From positions 4,871,732-4,935,731 of the forward strand of contig JAGGNK010010226.1 in the NCBI GenBank assembly GCA_017590115.1: DNA of 64,000 nucleotides. Direction: 5' to 3'. Shown here one piece after another: positions 50,029 through 61,300 of this stretch. The notes below the pieces were generated by a model. It saw nothing but the letters and a program-made list of their open reading frames with translations, was not told the origin of the DNA and did no database searches. The translations under genes were made by a program, and so were the position numbers. The DNA is from Montifringilla adamsi. Taxonomy: Eukaryota > Chordata > Aves > Passeriformes > Passeridae. Each line of letters opens with the position of its first letter. Position 1 is the first letter of the stretch.

Positions 50029-50072
50029 AAAAAAAAACCAAAAAAAACAACCAACAAATCAAACACCCAAAC
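50029..50072. repeat. AC-rich low-complexity tract
   Basis: A runs broken by CC and single C, in the same style as the tracts at 4.7, 11.1 and 32.4 kb. It lies about 30 bp left of a near-perfect palindrome. Confidence 0.7.
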
Positions 50073-50103
50073 ATTCCAAAAAAAGATCCTGCAAATCTAA
50101 ATC

Positions 50104-50135
50104 AAAATGTGATATCTGTTCAGATATCACATTTT
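50104..50135. repeat. Near-perfect palindrome: 15-bp arms, 2-base centre
   Basis: AAAATGTGATATCTG at 50,104-50,118 is the exact reverse complement of the bases at 50,121-50,135, leaving only TT between. Such a sequence can extrude as a cruciform and is a possible break or recombination point. No gene lies adjacent. Confidence 0.95.
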
Positions 50136-50622
50136 ATTTTACATTGTCATATTTACCTTTCTTCCATAAGCCAGCATGCAATCAATAATTAAAGAGATAC
50201 ATAAACAGTATTTTCTTGTAAGCGAAGCATTAGCCCATTACACTTTTTTAAACTTAATTCTAAAGTCTGTCACCACTTGGCAGACCTACTTCTTTCTTTC
50301 ACTATCTTCAGGCTCCTAAGTGATGTTTCCTTCATTTACTGATGTATGAACAAATAGATACTGTGATAATTGCGAGGATACTCCAAGGAAAAAGCATGAA
50401 TTCCAGAACAAAACAGCAGGGTAAGAACTCCTAAGTATATGTCCTGCTTAAAGTCTTTGGCAATAAAAAGGAAACATTACAAACCAGAAAATGTTGCTAC
50501 GGGATTTGTTGGTCTTTGCACAATGCTTTTGGTTTCACTCACATTCCACATCCTTTCCTAAAGCTGTCCTCAACTATTCAACACTTAAGTGCCACAGTCC
50601 AGTTCCAGACAGCCTGCAGGGT
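50136..50622. other. Non-coding stretch between palindrome and CR1 fragment
   Basis: Unique-looking AT-rich sequence. The 115-codon plus frame starting at 50,491 runs on into the CR1 fragment and is not a gene. Confidence 0.55.
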
Positions 50623-51198
50623 CATAGGAACATAGAATGGTTTGAGTTGGAAAGAACTTTAGAGGTCATCCACTCCCAACCCCTCTGCCATGGGCAGGGA
50701 TGCCTTCCACTAGCCCAGGTTACTCAGAGACCCATCCAACCTGTCCTTCAACACTTCCAGGAATGGAGCAGCTACAACCTCCCTGGACAACCTGTTCCAG
50801 TGCCTCACTGCCCTTTCCACAAATACCTTTTTTCCTAATATCTGATCTAAACCAACCCTCTTTCTGTTTAAAACCATTCACCCCTTTCCCTACCACTGCA
50901 GGACGCTATAAAAAGTCCCGGTTCGGCTCCCTTTTAAGCCCACTTCAGATACTGGAATGCTGCCATAAGGTCTCCTCTGAGCTTTCTCTTCTCCAGGGTG
51001 AACAGCCCTAAGTGTCTCAGCCTTTCCTGGCAGGAGAGATTCTCAAGCCCTCTGATCATCTCTGTGGCTTCCTCTGCACTCAATCCAACAGGTCCACATC
51101 CTTCCTATGCCAAGGATCTCAGAGTTGGATGCAATATTGCAGCCAGGCTACTCATGAGAGCAGAGTAGAGGGACAGAGAACTGCTGGTCACACTTCTG
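50623..51198 (-). mobile_element. CR1 LINE, 5'-truncated 3'-end fragment
   Basis: The left end carries CATAGGAA and CATAGAAT, the reverse complement of the ATTCTATG octamer that terminates CR1 elements, so the element's 3' end is at the left and it lies on the minus strand. Characteristic CR1 words follow on the plus strand: TGAGTTGGAAAGAACTTTAG, CATCCAACCTGTCCTTCAAC, CAACCTGTTCCAGTGCCTCA, CTTCTCCAGGGTGAACAGCC, CCTCTGATCATCTCTGTGGC and GAGCAGAGTAGAGGGACAGA. About 575 bp remain of an element of several kilobases; 5' truncation is typical of CR1 insertions. Substitutions relative to the remembered consensus suggest an old, inactive copy. CR1 is the dominant LINE of birds and other reptiles, and this is the firmest evidence for the host group. 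Confidence 0.95.
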
Positions 51199-54100
51199 TC
51201 AGTGCCATTAAAAAGTCTCTTCAGAACTGGAAAACCTTCAGCAGTGACAACCATCCAAAATATATAATCTTCAGATGAAACCTCAAGGGCAGAAGGGAGG
51301 GACAGCTGCAGTTCTACTGTTCCTTCAATCATTGTGGAAGATTCTCCTCGCCTAATTTATAGTCATTCCAAACCTCCCTTGACTTATTACCTTTGTGGGG
51401 TTTTTCTCAGGGGCTGCCTAAGAAAGGTCAATTCCTGCACCTGACAACCAGCTGTTCAGCAACAGAGAACAAATGAGATGGGCTTAGCTGGCTCTTGCAT
51501 GAGTTATCCTGGAAGTAAACTAGAAGGGAAGAAAAATGGCTGTAATTGGTGTGCATAAAGCACTTCTGCCCATCTATCCTGAGTGGTGGAAAAGGAGGAA
51601 GGAAAACTCTGTCCGTCCTGCAAGGCTGAATTGTTCTCCCACCTCCTTTGCCCAGCTGAGGAACATCTCAGTGATGCCAGTGGTGCATTGCAGATGGCAA
51701 GGGGAATATTAAGTTGATTAATAAGTTGATTAAGGAGAAGTTCCCACTTCTCCTCTGCATGCTGGATAGTGAACTTAAGCCTAGACCACCTCAAAGTACC
51801 TCAGCAAGACTGTGTGTTGCACCCATTGCTGTAGCCTTCCTCAGAATGGATTTTAACAAAAAATGCTGCAGTCACTGCTGCGCTCCCACCTTGGAAGTAT
51901 TCATAGTGGATCTGTGGTAATGAGAGGTTTTCCAGAAGCTCTAACAATTGTTTTCTTTATGTACAGCAGCTGATGGCTCGCCTAATCAATTCCCTGTCAA
52001 ACACAGCTCTGTGAATAGGATCTTCAAAAGTCACCAGGAAAAATCTCTCTTACTTGGCTTTAAAGTTTCTCTGACAGTGAAGGCTTTTCTCTGCATAGTA
52101 TCTCCAGCACTTGTTACACAAACAGAGTCACTGATTGATAAGACTTGACTTATTAATTGTGCAAAGGGACCAATTATAACAGATTATTAGGGTGAACCTT
52201 CGTCCCTGAAGATGTTAAGGCTAGAATCACAAGAAGTCAAATATTATGACAACTATTCTTTTGGGTTTGGATAGGAGCTTGAAATTTATTGAAATAAAAT
52301 ATCAATGGCTAGACATGCATGTAATATAATTAAATGTATTAAAACAATGCAGAAGTTCCCAAAATATGAGTCACACTTCCGAGCTACTAACAAAAGAAAA
52401 GAAATGCTGCTGCTGGAAGTAGCAGTTGGCAAAAAGAGTTGGTATACAAAAGTAACCCAAATAAATAGATAATCTTCTCAAACAAGAAAGCATGCAGCTG
52501 GATTCTCCTATTACTTTATGACTAAGTAGCATAATAGGGATGAGGAATGTGATACAGAATTCTTTGCTTATACTTCAAAATCTTAGGAAGGATTTCAAAT
52601 ACTGAAGAGATGTTGCTGAGATGAAAGAAGCCCATGTTCTGTACTATCATAACGCATCAAATAAAAAAGTTATAGGTTATTACATGTCATAATTAAAGTG
52701 AAACCAATCCAACAGCTCACCTGACACCTTGTAATTGAATAAAATATCACTAATATAAACTGATTTCTCTACATGTAAATCTTAAGTGTGTAGAATCACA
52801 AACCAGTGTGTTTCCAGAAAGTATGTTCAGTCTGTAACACTGTGACCACCTAATGTCAAGCAATATACAAAATATTACTCACACTACAGTGTTGTTTTGA
52901 TGCAGAGTGTGCATTAATGCATTTTTTAAATTAATGAAATAATTTTAGTGCATATGCCTTGCCAATGCTGGTGTTTCAATGGCTCAATATGCATTTTTCT
53001 TTCTTTGTGTCTGCATTTCTTCTATTTAGGTGACACTTCATGGGTACACGAGTCCAAAAAGTAAAAGTTTTTATGCATAGAACTCTGTGATGGACAACCA
53101 AAAATATATTATCTCTAGGGGAAAATAGAAAATGAAAGCTAGAAAGATGGAAATATAGTCAGAATGTGGCATAAATTTATTGGAACTTGCCATGTAATTC
53201 CTGTCAACAATTTGAACATACATTCCAATAGTAAAAATGGTCCAGTAGCAGCATCTGGTTTTAACTGTTTTACTCAATAGGCACATAAATGCATTTCTGA
53301 ATAGGAAATTATGAATATTTTCCTCTTATCTTTTCTCATATGCAAATAGTTCTGAGGAACAGGCTGCATTCTGAAAATAAAATTTATTTAGTACCTTGTA
53401 AAAATTGTCTATAAAATGCAAAGAAAGACTAATTAATCTTAAGAGGATTTATTAATATTTTCCTAAGTATTTTTCTTTCTCATTGCTAACTGTAAGTTTT
53501 AGTGACCATAAACCATTCATCTAAAAGAAAAGCCTTAATGTTGCATATCCCCAGTTTTACTCTGACTTACAATTTTATCAAAATTGAATTTGAAGATTTC
53601 TGAAGAAACTGCATGGAGAGAAATATAGCACAAACTTTTATTAGAAAATGATAATGGATATAGTATAATCTTATCTCATTCATCTTGACGTTCTTGTACC
53701 TTTTTTATGTTGCCATGTATGTGACAATTCCCTTTTGTTATTGCTGGTGCTGTGAGTAAGACAATAGAGGTCACTGCTGACGGTGTAAGCTGAGAGCTGG
53801 CCTGAGGTTCCCTTCTTGAGGAGACACTATCATCTGTCCTTTTCAGAAAAAAGGAAATGCTGACATTTTGTAAACAAAATCAACTGGCTAAGCTGACAGC
53901 CCCTACAGTGCTCTGTATTCAAAGATGCTTAAAAGCTATTATCTGATGAACATTTGTGAAAAAATGAACATTACGATATGTAGCATTGTTTTACCATTTT
54001 AGTGAGGATATTTGCATGTGGCAGAGACGGGGAGGTTTGTACACAATGTGAAGCTGACATGTTGGCATCACTGAAAAGATAGGGACTAGTCACTTTTGAA

Positions 54101-54804
54101 AGGTCATTCTTCAAAGGAAATTATTTTTCTCTGTTATCTCACACAAAATTGTTTAGTTTTCAAACTTTCCAAAGGCATTCAGATTTCAGTATAATCACAA
54201 CAGTGCATTCCATTAACTATGAAAAAGATTAAGAATGACCTTTCATCAGGCAAAAGACACAGAAAAACTGGCAGCTTTATGTATTTATTTTCAATTAGAT
54301 ATAAAAATGCAGCAATGTTCCAATTTTCAGCTACATTCTTGCACAAAGGCAGGTATTTCAGACTATGTAGGTACTAAGAAAGTGTGAACGTTGAATGAAA
54401 AATAAATGTCTATGAAAAAAAGAGAAATATTTAAAGAAAGAAATTAAAATTTTTTGTGCCAGCAGTGAGAAGATGTAGTGTATTTAAACAAACAAACAAA
54501 GAAAAGAAAGTAAACATCTATTTATGGTCACTGCCTGCAGAACTTGCCCTTTTTCATCAAGGTGTTTCCTTGTTTATGCCTTTTTTAGGTACATGTAGCA
54601 TTCAAGTAAGAAAAGCCAAGCCTGACCCACAAATACCCTTTATTCATCCTCCATCAGAGCACAGGCTTGATTAGTCATGGTATCTTCACAAAGTGTGTCA
54701 GCTGGTCATAAAATACAGATTTGGTGAGGTGTGGGCTGAGGGTTCCCATCTTGGCACCTTGATCTGGATGACCTCTTCTTGCCCCCCAGGATTTCTTTGC
54801 AGTT
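51199..54804. other. Non-coding stretch, no gene seen
   Basis: The part from 51,199 to 51,900 has intermediate GC and includes a 12-base tandem pair (AAGTTGATTAAT at 51,711-51,722, then a near-copy to 51,734). A second copy of the 20-base word seen at 43.9 kb lies at 52,649-52,668. The rest is AT-rich and unrecognised. Frames reach 96 codons (51,504-51,794 minus). Confidence 0.5.
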
Positions 54805-54810
54805 GATGCC

Positions 54811-55236
54811 TGTGGTTGTGTTCAAGGGTCCCCAGGACAAGGGAAGAGATGAGAATCTTGACTCCATGTTTCAGAAGGCTGATTTATTAAATTATTATAT
54901 TATGATATGATGTTACATTATATTAAAATGCTATACTAAAACTATACTAAAAAGAATAGAGAGAAAGAATCCATCAGAAAGATAGAAAAGAACGGAAAGG
55001 AATGAATTACAAAAACCCGTGACTCTCAGAGAGTCTGACACAGCTGGACCGTGGTTGGTCATTAAGTAGAAACAATCCACATGGATCAATCAAAGAAGCA
55101 CCTGCTGGTAAACAACCTCCAGACCACATTCCACAGCCATCAGATAGTTATTGTTTACATTTATTTTCTGAGGCTTCTCAGCTAGAATAGGAGAAAGATC
55201 CTAGCAAAGGATTTTCACAAAAATATTATGGTGACA
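54811..55236 (-). mobile_element. Passerine-type endogenous retrovirus solo LTR with target-site duplication
   Basis: The 426-bp segment starts TGTGGTTGTG and ends GGTGACA on the plus strand, so it has TG...CA ends on either strand. GATGCC (54,805-54,810) on the left and GATGTC (55,237-55,242) on the right match at five of six bases, consistent with a 6-bp target-site duplication. That length is typical of class II (ERVK-like) proviruses. On the minus strand an AATAAA (54,883-54,888 complement) lies near the downstream end, which sets the orientation. CTCCATGTTTCAGAAGGCTG and GTTTACATTTATTTTCTGAG are landmarks I recall from songbird LTRs. No viral coding region is present, so this is a solo LTR left by LTR-LTR recombination. 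Confidence 0.8.
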
Positions 55237-55242
55237 GATGTC

Positions 55243-57465
55243 TGTCTGGGACAGGACACGAACAGAGTGGGAAAATCGAGGAAATGGTGCACACCCAGCT
55301 TTTGTCACAGAGGTGGCTGGTCACAGCTTCCAATTTCAGGCTGTATCTGCAGAGCAATAGTTGCTCTCAGCCTGCTCCAAAACCTCTCAGATAGCACTGG
55401 GTAGTCAGACAATTAGCTGTGGTGGCATGAAGTTCCTCCTAGGCAATATTCAAAACTTCATTGATCTTTGCTCTACAATCAGCTATCTCTGCAGCAAAGA
55501 CATACTAAAGGGTTTGGTTATGAAATCCATCTGGATCCCATCAGATTAATCTCATCCAGTGTGCAGCTTTCTCTTCCTTATTAAAGAGTTCAGCCATAGG
55601 CAGGGTAAGGAGATTCCTTGATTAAAATATTTTGGGTTGGTTTGTAGCTCCAAGCTTTTCTGGAAGAGACTCTACAACAATTCAAAGAAGAGAGTATTAC
55701 TATTAAATAAATCTCAGTGAAGCAGTGGTCAAATTGAATCTTGAGGCACAAAAGGGTCACGTACCATGATCTGCACGGCAGGAATGACCCTAAACCTGAA
55801 CTTGTTTGGTGAATACCCCCCTGAAGACCATCAATGGCCTGTGCAAGGGGCTCTGCTCGTGGTCTTTGTGTTCATGCAAAGAGTGACGAGCACACTCTGT
55901 GACAGGGGAGCCAATGCCAGCCAGGTAGGACTTGTTCACTGTTTCACTTAATCCTGCAACAGGCTGAGATTTACCTCATGATAGAATCAATCATCTGAAG
56001 TCGTCATTCTTTATCAAATTCTAAAAAATCAACTGTGATATACTGTGAGTATTTTTCATTATTACTATCATAATACCAGTTTCAGCAGAAATATAGGATT
56101 ACAGCTGATTCAAAAAGCAGGAAAAATTCATCTCATCTTGAGGGATTTGTTTTATAATAACTTCCCTTCTTTTCTGACAGATATCCAACAGAGAGGAATT
56201 CAAGTACTTTTTAAAGGATGTCTGTCAAAATTAAACTGATAAAAGCAATACTGAATTAGACTGTTTCCTGGATGACCTAACTTTATTTTTTCTTTTGTCA
56301 ACTCTGCCTATTTGTAGAGCACTGAAAAGCTGTTCTGACACTGTGGTTGTGTTAGTATTGTTAGACACATGCAAAAATATGTGGTTTTCTTTGTAAGAAC
56401 GTCCTAACTTGAAGGACTGGAATTCAACCAGTTTATACAACACAGAATTCTAAAGGAGGTTGGTCCCTGGAGTATTATAGCCAATGTCAATATCCTCATT
56501 ATGTTATCATCCAGCACTAACACAAATTAATTGTGATTTATCAGAAAAAAACCACAGATGTACAAGTTCTATATCAGACTTTGGAAAATTTGGTTTTTGC
56601 ATATAATCATAGTGGACAATTTCAGAACTCGTATTCTAAAAGTTTCTACATCAACAAATGTACTCAGTAGAAAAGAATAGCTTAAAAAGAACACAAACAT
56701 AAAAAAAAAATCCCAGTGTCACTATCCCAGCAGTTGCCAGACACCTTCCATATAAAAGGAACATCTGAAACAGATGCTGGCTTTCAGTCTGGCTTTTCAC
56801 TATTTAAACCTAAGAGCTTCACTTCAAGGAAGCTTTTGTTAGAGACTTTTTTTTTTTAATTTAGTTAGCTTATTTGGTGAAGAAAGAGGGGAAATTGCTT
56901 GAAATTTGCAGGTTGAAGTGAGTGACAGTGCTAGCAGCAGCAAGGCCTCATAGGAGGTTTTGTGTGTGCTCCAAAAACAAGTCAGAGTGGATTCATGTAG
57001 GGTCCTGGCAGAGTGTGTTCCCTGGCAACTTCTCTTTGACTACAAAATAAATAAAGAAAAGAAAGTGCAGTGAAAGCCTTTGTACTTTTAAATTCCAAAT
57101 CGCTTTCTACCTCTGCATACATCAGCATTAGGTGTACTACTTAGTCAGGATAAACAAAATAGTGTGTTCAGCCATTTTAGAAGCTCTGCAGAAAACTTTT
57201 TTGGTTAAAACTACAGGTAATAATGGACTCTGATGTGTCCTAGAGACAAATTCCTTGCCTTGTACCAGACCTTTTGCTGTAGCAGTTTGATATTTCCTCC
57301 AGTGGCACAAAGCTGGCAGGGCTGGATGGCTCCCTGCCCTGGGCTGTGCACTTTGGGGCACAGTAACCAGGACAGCACAAAGCCCTGCTCTGCCAGGGCA
57401 GCCTTGGTGGGGTGTGAAACACATCCACTGGGGGCCTCAGTGGTCTGGGAGTGTCAATAATAGCA

Positions 57466-57466
<1 letters not shown>
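55243..57466. other. Non-coding stretch, no gene seen
   Basis: The part from 55,243 to 55,960 is of intermediate GC and could hold an unrecognised old repeat, but no landmark is familiar. The part from 57,230 to 57,440 is GC-richer, with frames on both strands (95 codons minus, 75 plus) and no recognised domain. A T run lies near 56,848. Confidence 0.45.

Positions 57467-57512
<46 letters not shown>
57467..57512. repeat. (AAT)n trinucleotide microsatellite, about 15 units
   Basis: Uninterrupted TAA/AAT units over 46 bp, explaining the poly-Asn and poly-Ile runs in overlapping frames. Perfect purity suggests it is still mutating in length. Confidence 0.97.
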
Positions 57513-58261
57513 CTATATGAAAATGCAGCGGAAATTAAGGTGGGACAGCCAGCTTCTTGCACGCTCACCAGCTCTTCCCAGACAAAAAATTATCTCATGG
57601 CACATTTTACAGTGTTCAAACATTTTTATGCTTATTTGTAAAAGCGTAGCATAAAATGCTCTTGCAGCACTGTCTAATCTTTTGTGTGTGTGTTAAGATA
57701 CAGAGACTTCTGCCCAGACATTTATCAGTTTTCCCCTTTTCCTGTCTTGCTTTCTTTCTTTGTCAAGTTGAACTGGAATTTGATGATTCTTTAGGAATCC
57801 ATGTCCCTGATAAGGATTTTGGAAATGTGGTTTATTCCTATCATAACACCAATTTTTTTATTTTTGTATCTTGAAATACACTTTTTCCATATTACTAATA
57901 GGAGAACTCCTAGTTAATTCCATAATATGCTCCTGGTATTGATTCTGGTAATATTACAATTTCTGCCTATGTAAAATTTTCATTGATATTTATGCAATAT
58001 TACCATATTACCATTTCTACTTATATACAATTTCCAAACATTCTGAAATCTTTCCCACTTATTATCATGGCTTCTTATCTATTAAAACAGGATTGAAGTG
58101 CCCAATTTCCCTCAAAATGCCTATTCTACTGGTCTTTTATTCAGAAATCCAATAGTTAGGTTCTACATATACATTCACACACACACAAGGATTTAATTAC
58201 TCACTCTTGCTACTAGTTTACATATTTGTGCAAAATAAGTGGTACATACGAATGAGTAGAA
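57513..58261. other. AT-rich non-coding stretch, no gene seen
   Basis: No exon or repeat family recognised. Confidence 0.55.
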
Positions 58262-58330
58262 TTGGCATATACACACACACACATACACAAATACACACAT
58301 AAACACACACAAATACACACATAAACAAAA
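58262..58330. repeat. CA-rich microsatellite with a 22-bp higher-order unit
   Basis: A (CA)n core is followed by the 20-base word beginning ACACAAATAC at 58,285-58,304, repeated exactly at 58,307-58,326 after an AC spacer. The 22-bp duplication inside the CA array implies a later slippage or unequal-exchange event. Confidence 0.9.
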
Positions 58331-61300
58331 AGGGAGAATCAAAAAGACAATACTTACAAAAAGTGCAGGAAGCTATTACCAAGGACACTGCCACCTTATC
58401 TGGACTGATATGAAAGGACCCATCAGAATTAGCTAACAAACACATTTATAACAGTAATCCTAGTCTAGACAAGGTCTTATAATTTAAAAGAAGATTTTCA
58501 GAATCATCTAAGAGCTATTAGTCCTCTTAAGTCTCAAGATGGGATCCCAGAGGCACCAGTTTCAGGTAAGGGCAAAACATGACAAAACAGTTTAAAGAGG
58601 TCAGTCATAGAACAGACAAAATGAGTAAGATACTTTTAGCTGTGTGCTAAACTCAGTAATACAAAAAAAACCCACCCAAGCCAAAACCTGAAAGATTTAA
58701 ATATTGTTAGGAAATTGGATTTTTAGAAAATCCTTGATACGTGTAAAAACTTGCACCTGTATTGAAGACAATTGAAAACAAAAAAACCCAAAATTCTTAT
58801 AGGAGATTTATTTTCCTAAAATAGATTAAAGCAAAAATCCACCTGTATAAATCAAGTTAAGACTAAAGAAATTATGAAAGACAATTTTTTTCCTATAAGT
58901 AAGTTGCCAGTGCCTGACAGCTTTCCTATTGATTTTTATTTTAGAAACTGCTTAGTTCCCCTCTAGCAGTCACAGGTAGAGAGAGATCTTATTCTCAGGA
59001 TGCTTCCTAGAAGCTTTTTGCTTCTACACTATTTTTTAAAAAGGCAAATATATCAAGGAAAGCAATTCCTATAGGCTGACACCCACAGTTAAAAGAAAAT
59101 CTGCATTCTTGCTAAAGTAAATGACACCATCAGAGACTTCTGTTTCTGGGAAGACCAGGAGAGATAAAAATTACTTTATTTAAAAAGAGACTACTCACAT
59201 TAGATGGACATAGAAGATGATTCTATCTCCCCTCTATAAATGCATCCCTAGACACACTTGATTTAAATCTTACAGAGGATGAATGAATGTTAACCACAAG
59301 GTTTTCTTCAACACCTGAGCTAAAATGTACAAAGCACTGATGAGTTTCAGAAAATCTGGTAATTTTAATAGTAACTGAGACTAACAAGTGCTGTGGTTAA
59401 GGATGGGTACAAACAATGTGCAGAAGGAAGGAACCAAGACAGAGTTTGGTCAGGGTTTGTATCTCATCTTTTTGCTGCTCTCATGAAAAATGAGCATACT
59501 AGACCATTTTTTTCTGTCAGAAGTTTCTTGCTGCCACCTTGCTTTATAAAAGTACATTTATTTAGTCAGGCAGCTGACCTCAGGAGAAGGAGAAAAGACT
59601 TGTATAAATCTAAGTGTGAGGCAAATATTCCTTCTCTTATATTCCATAAAATATTTTCAACAAAATATTAAGTGGATGAACTTCCTCTCAAATTATATTT
59701 TGGATAACACACTAATTTCATTGTGGTGCCCTTCACATTCCATCAGTTTATGCTATGTTGAATAGTAAAACATTAGGCACAGGTCATTTATTTCAACAAT
59801 AATCATCTGTGTAACAGCTGAAGAGAATGTTACTTCTCTAACAATAGCAACAGGATAACACATCCCACTTCCCTTTCATTTGGCTACTGAATTGTTGCTC
59901 TGCACTAAAAGGATTAAGCATTGCATAATAATTGCAATATCAAGATAAATGTGGCTAAGGCAAAGCACATTAAGGCCGTTTCAAGGCACATTTTGTCACT
60001 TAATCTTTACACAGAGTCTCAGAAGCTTGGCTCTTGTAACACATAAAAAACTGGGAAAGCTTTTGGTGCAGAAGATATAAATTTAAAATTTGCACTATTG
60101 CATGTTAATTCCGGACATGCAAACAGCCTAAAAATAATTTTTTGGAAAAAAAAGAAGAATTAATTAAATATTATTTTATCTTATTTTATATCTGGGCACC
60201 ATGTGTAATTTTTGTATAGTACCTGATTTGATAGAACTGGAGTATTAATTGCAAATTTTTTGATCAGTCATCAGTTCCCAGAGATAAGCACTAGTAAAGT
60301 CAGAGGCTTATATACTCCAAAATTTTTGGATCTTGTGTAGCCTATTTCACAAAATACTTTCCAGTGGCTATTTTTTCTCAAAAAACCAGGCCTTTGAATT
60401 TTATTTAAGTTCTTATTTGAGCCAAAATTACTCCTGCATCTGAGATTTTCAGTAGGGTCAATATAATGATGATATCATTGATAGGTTATTGCATTTCCTT
60501 TCCAACACCTTTTTACCTAAAAAATCCAAATTTTCCCACATTGGCCCAACAGCTACATGTTGCATTGTTGAAAAAATTGATTGTGGTGTTTTTGTGACAG
60601 AAAACCCCACTTTTTTCTTGCAATCACATCATGCAAATAGAAAACCAAAAGTGAGAAACCTGTTGAATCAGAATTTTTGCAACTGGATACAAGACATCTG
60701 ATTCAAATTTTCTTTAATTAAAATGACTGTAATCTTGACCTACTTAATCCAGTATATGTTTGAACAAAAGTATAAACCACAAATGTAGCTAAAATTTTCA
60801 AATGAATGATACATTAATGAGAGAATACTAGCAAGATGACAATCTTGTAAAAATCACAATTGGTGTAATTCTGAACTATTTTTTTCAAATTATTTATTCA
60901 AAATGCTAGATTAAAACTTTAAAAATCTACCACATAGGAATACAACATATGGGAATGCTGGTCTTTTTGGTCTTTTTTTTACCTGTTAACTATTTCACTC
61001 TATACATTCATGAATATTGTTTTTTGTTGCTTTTGTTTTTTTTTTTTCTTTGTGAAGAGGGAGAATTCTTTAGGACCTGGGGAATTTCATTGTTACAAAA
61101 TTACAAATTTGATATGAATTTGGAACTATGATAAAATCCAATAGAGACCAACACTTCTGTTAGCTAGGAACTTGGAATGTTTGATATTGTTGCCAGGTCT
61201 TTGGAAAATATATTTCTCTAAGATCAAAAATTCCTCTTCCTGTAATGCATCAGCGCTGAATAGTTTCACTTAAAATATTTGCCAGTTACTTCAAATATAA

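Noticed and set aside
50491..51278. Open frames of 88-115 codons across the CR1 fragment on the plus strand
   Set aside because: They lie antisense to the CR1 element and arise from repeat sequence, not from a host gene.
57414..57654. Frames with poly-Asn or poly-Ile runs
   Set aside because: Produced by the AAT microsatellite.
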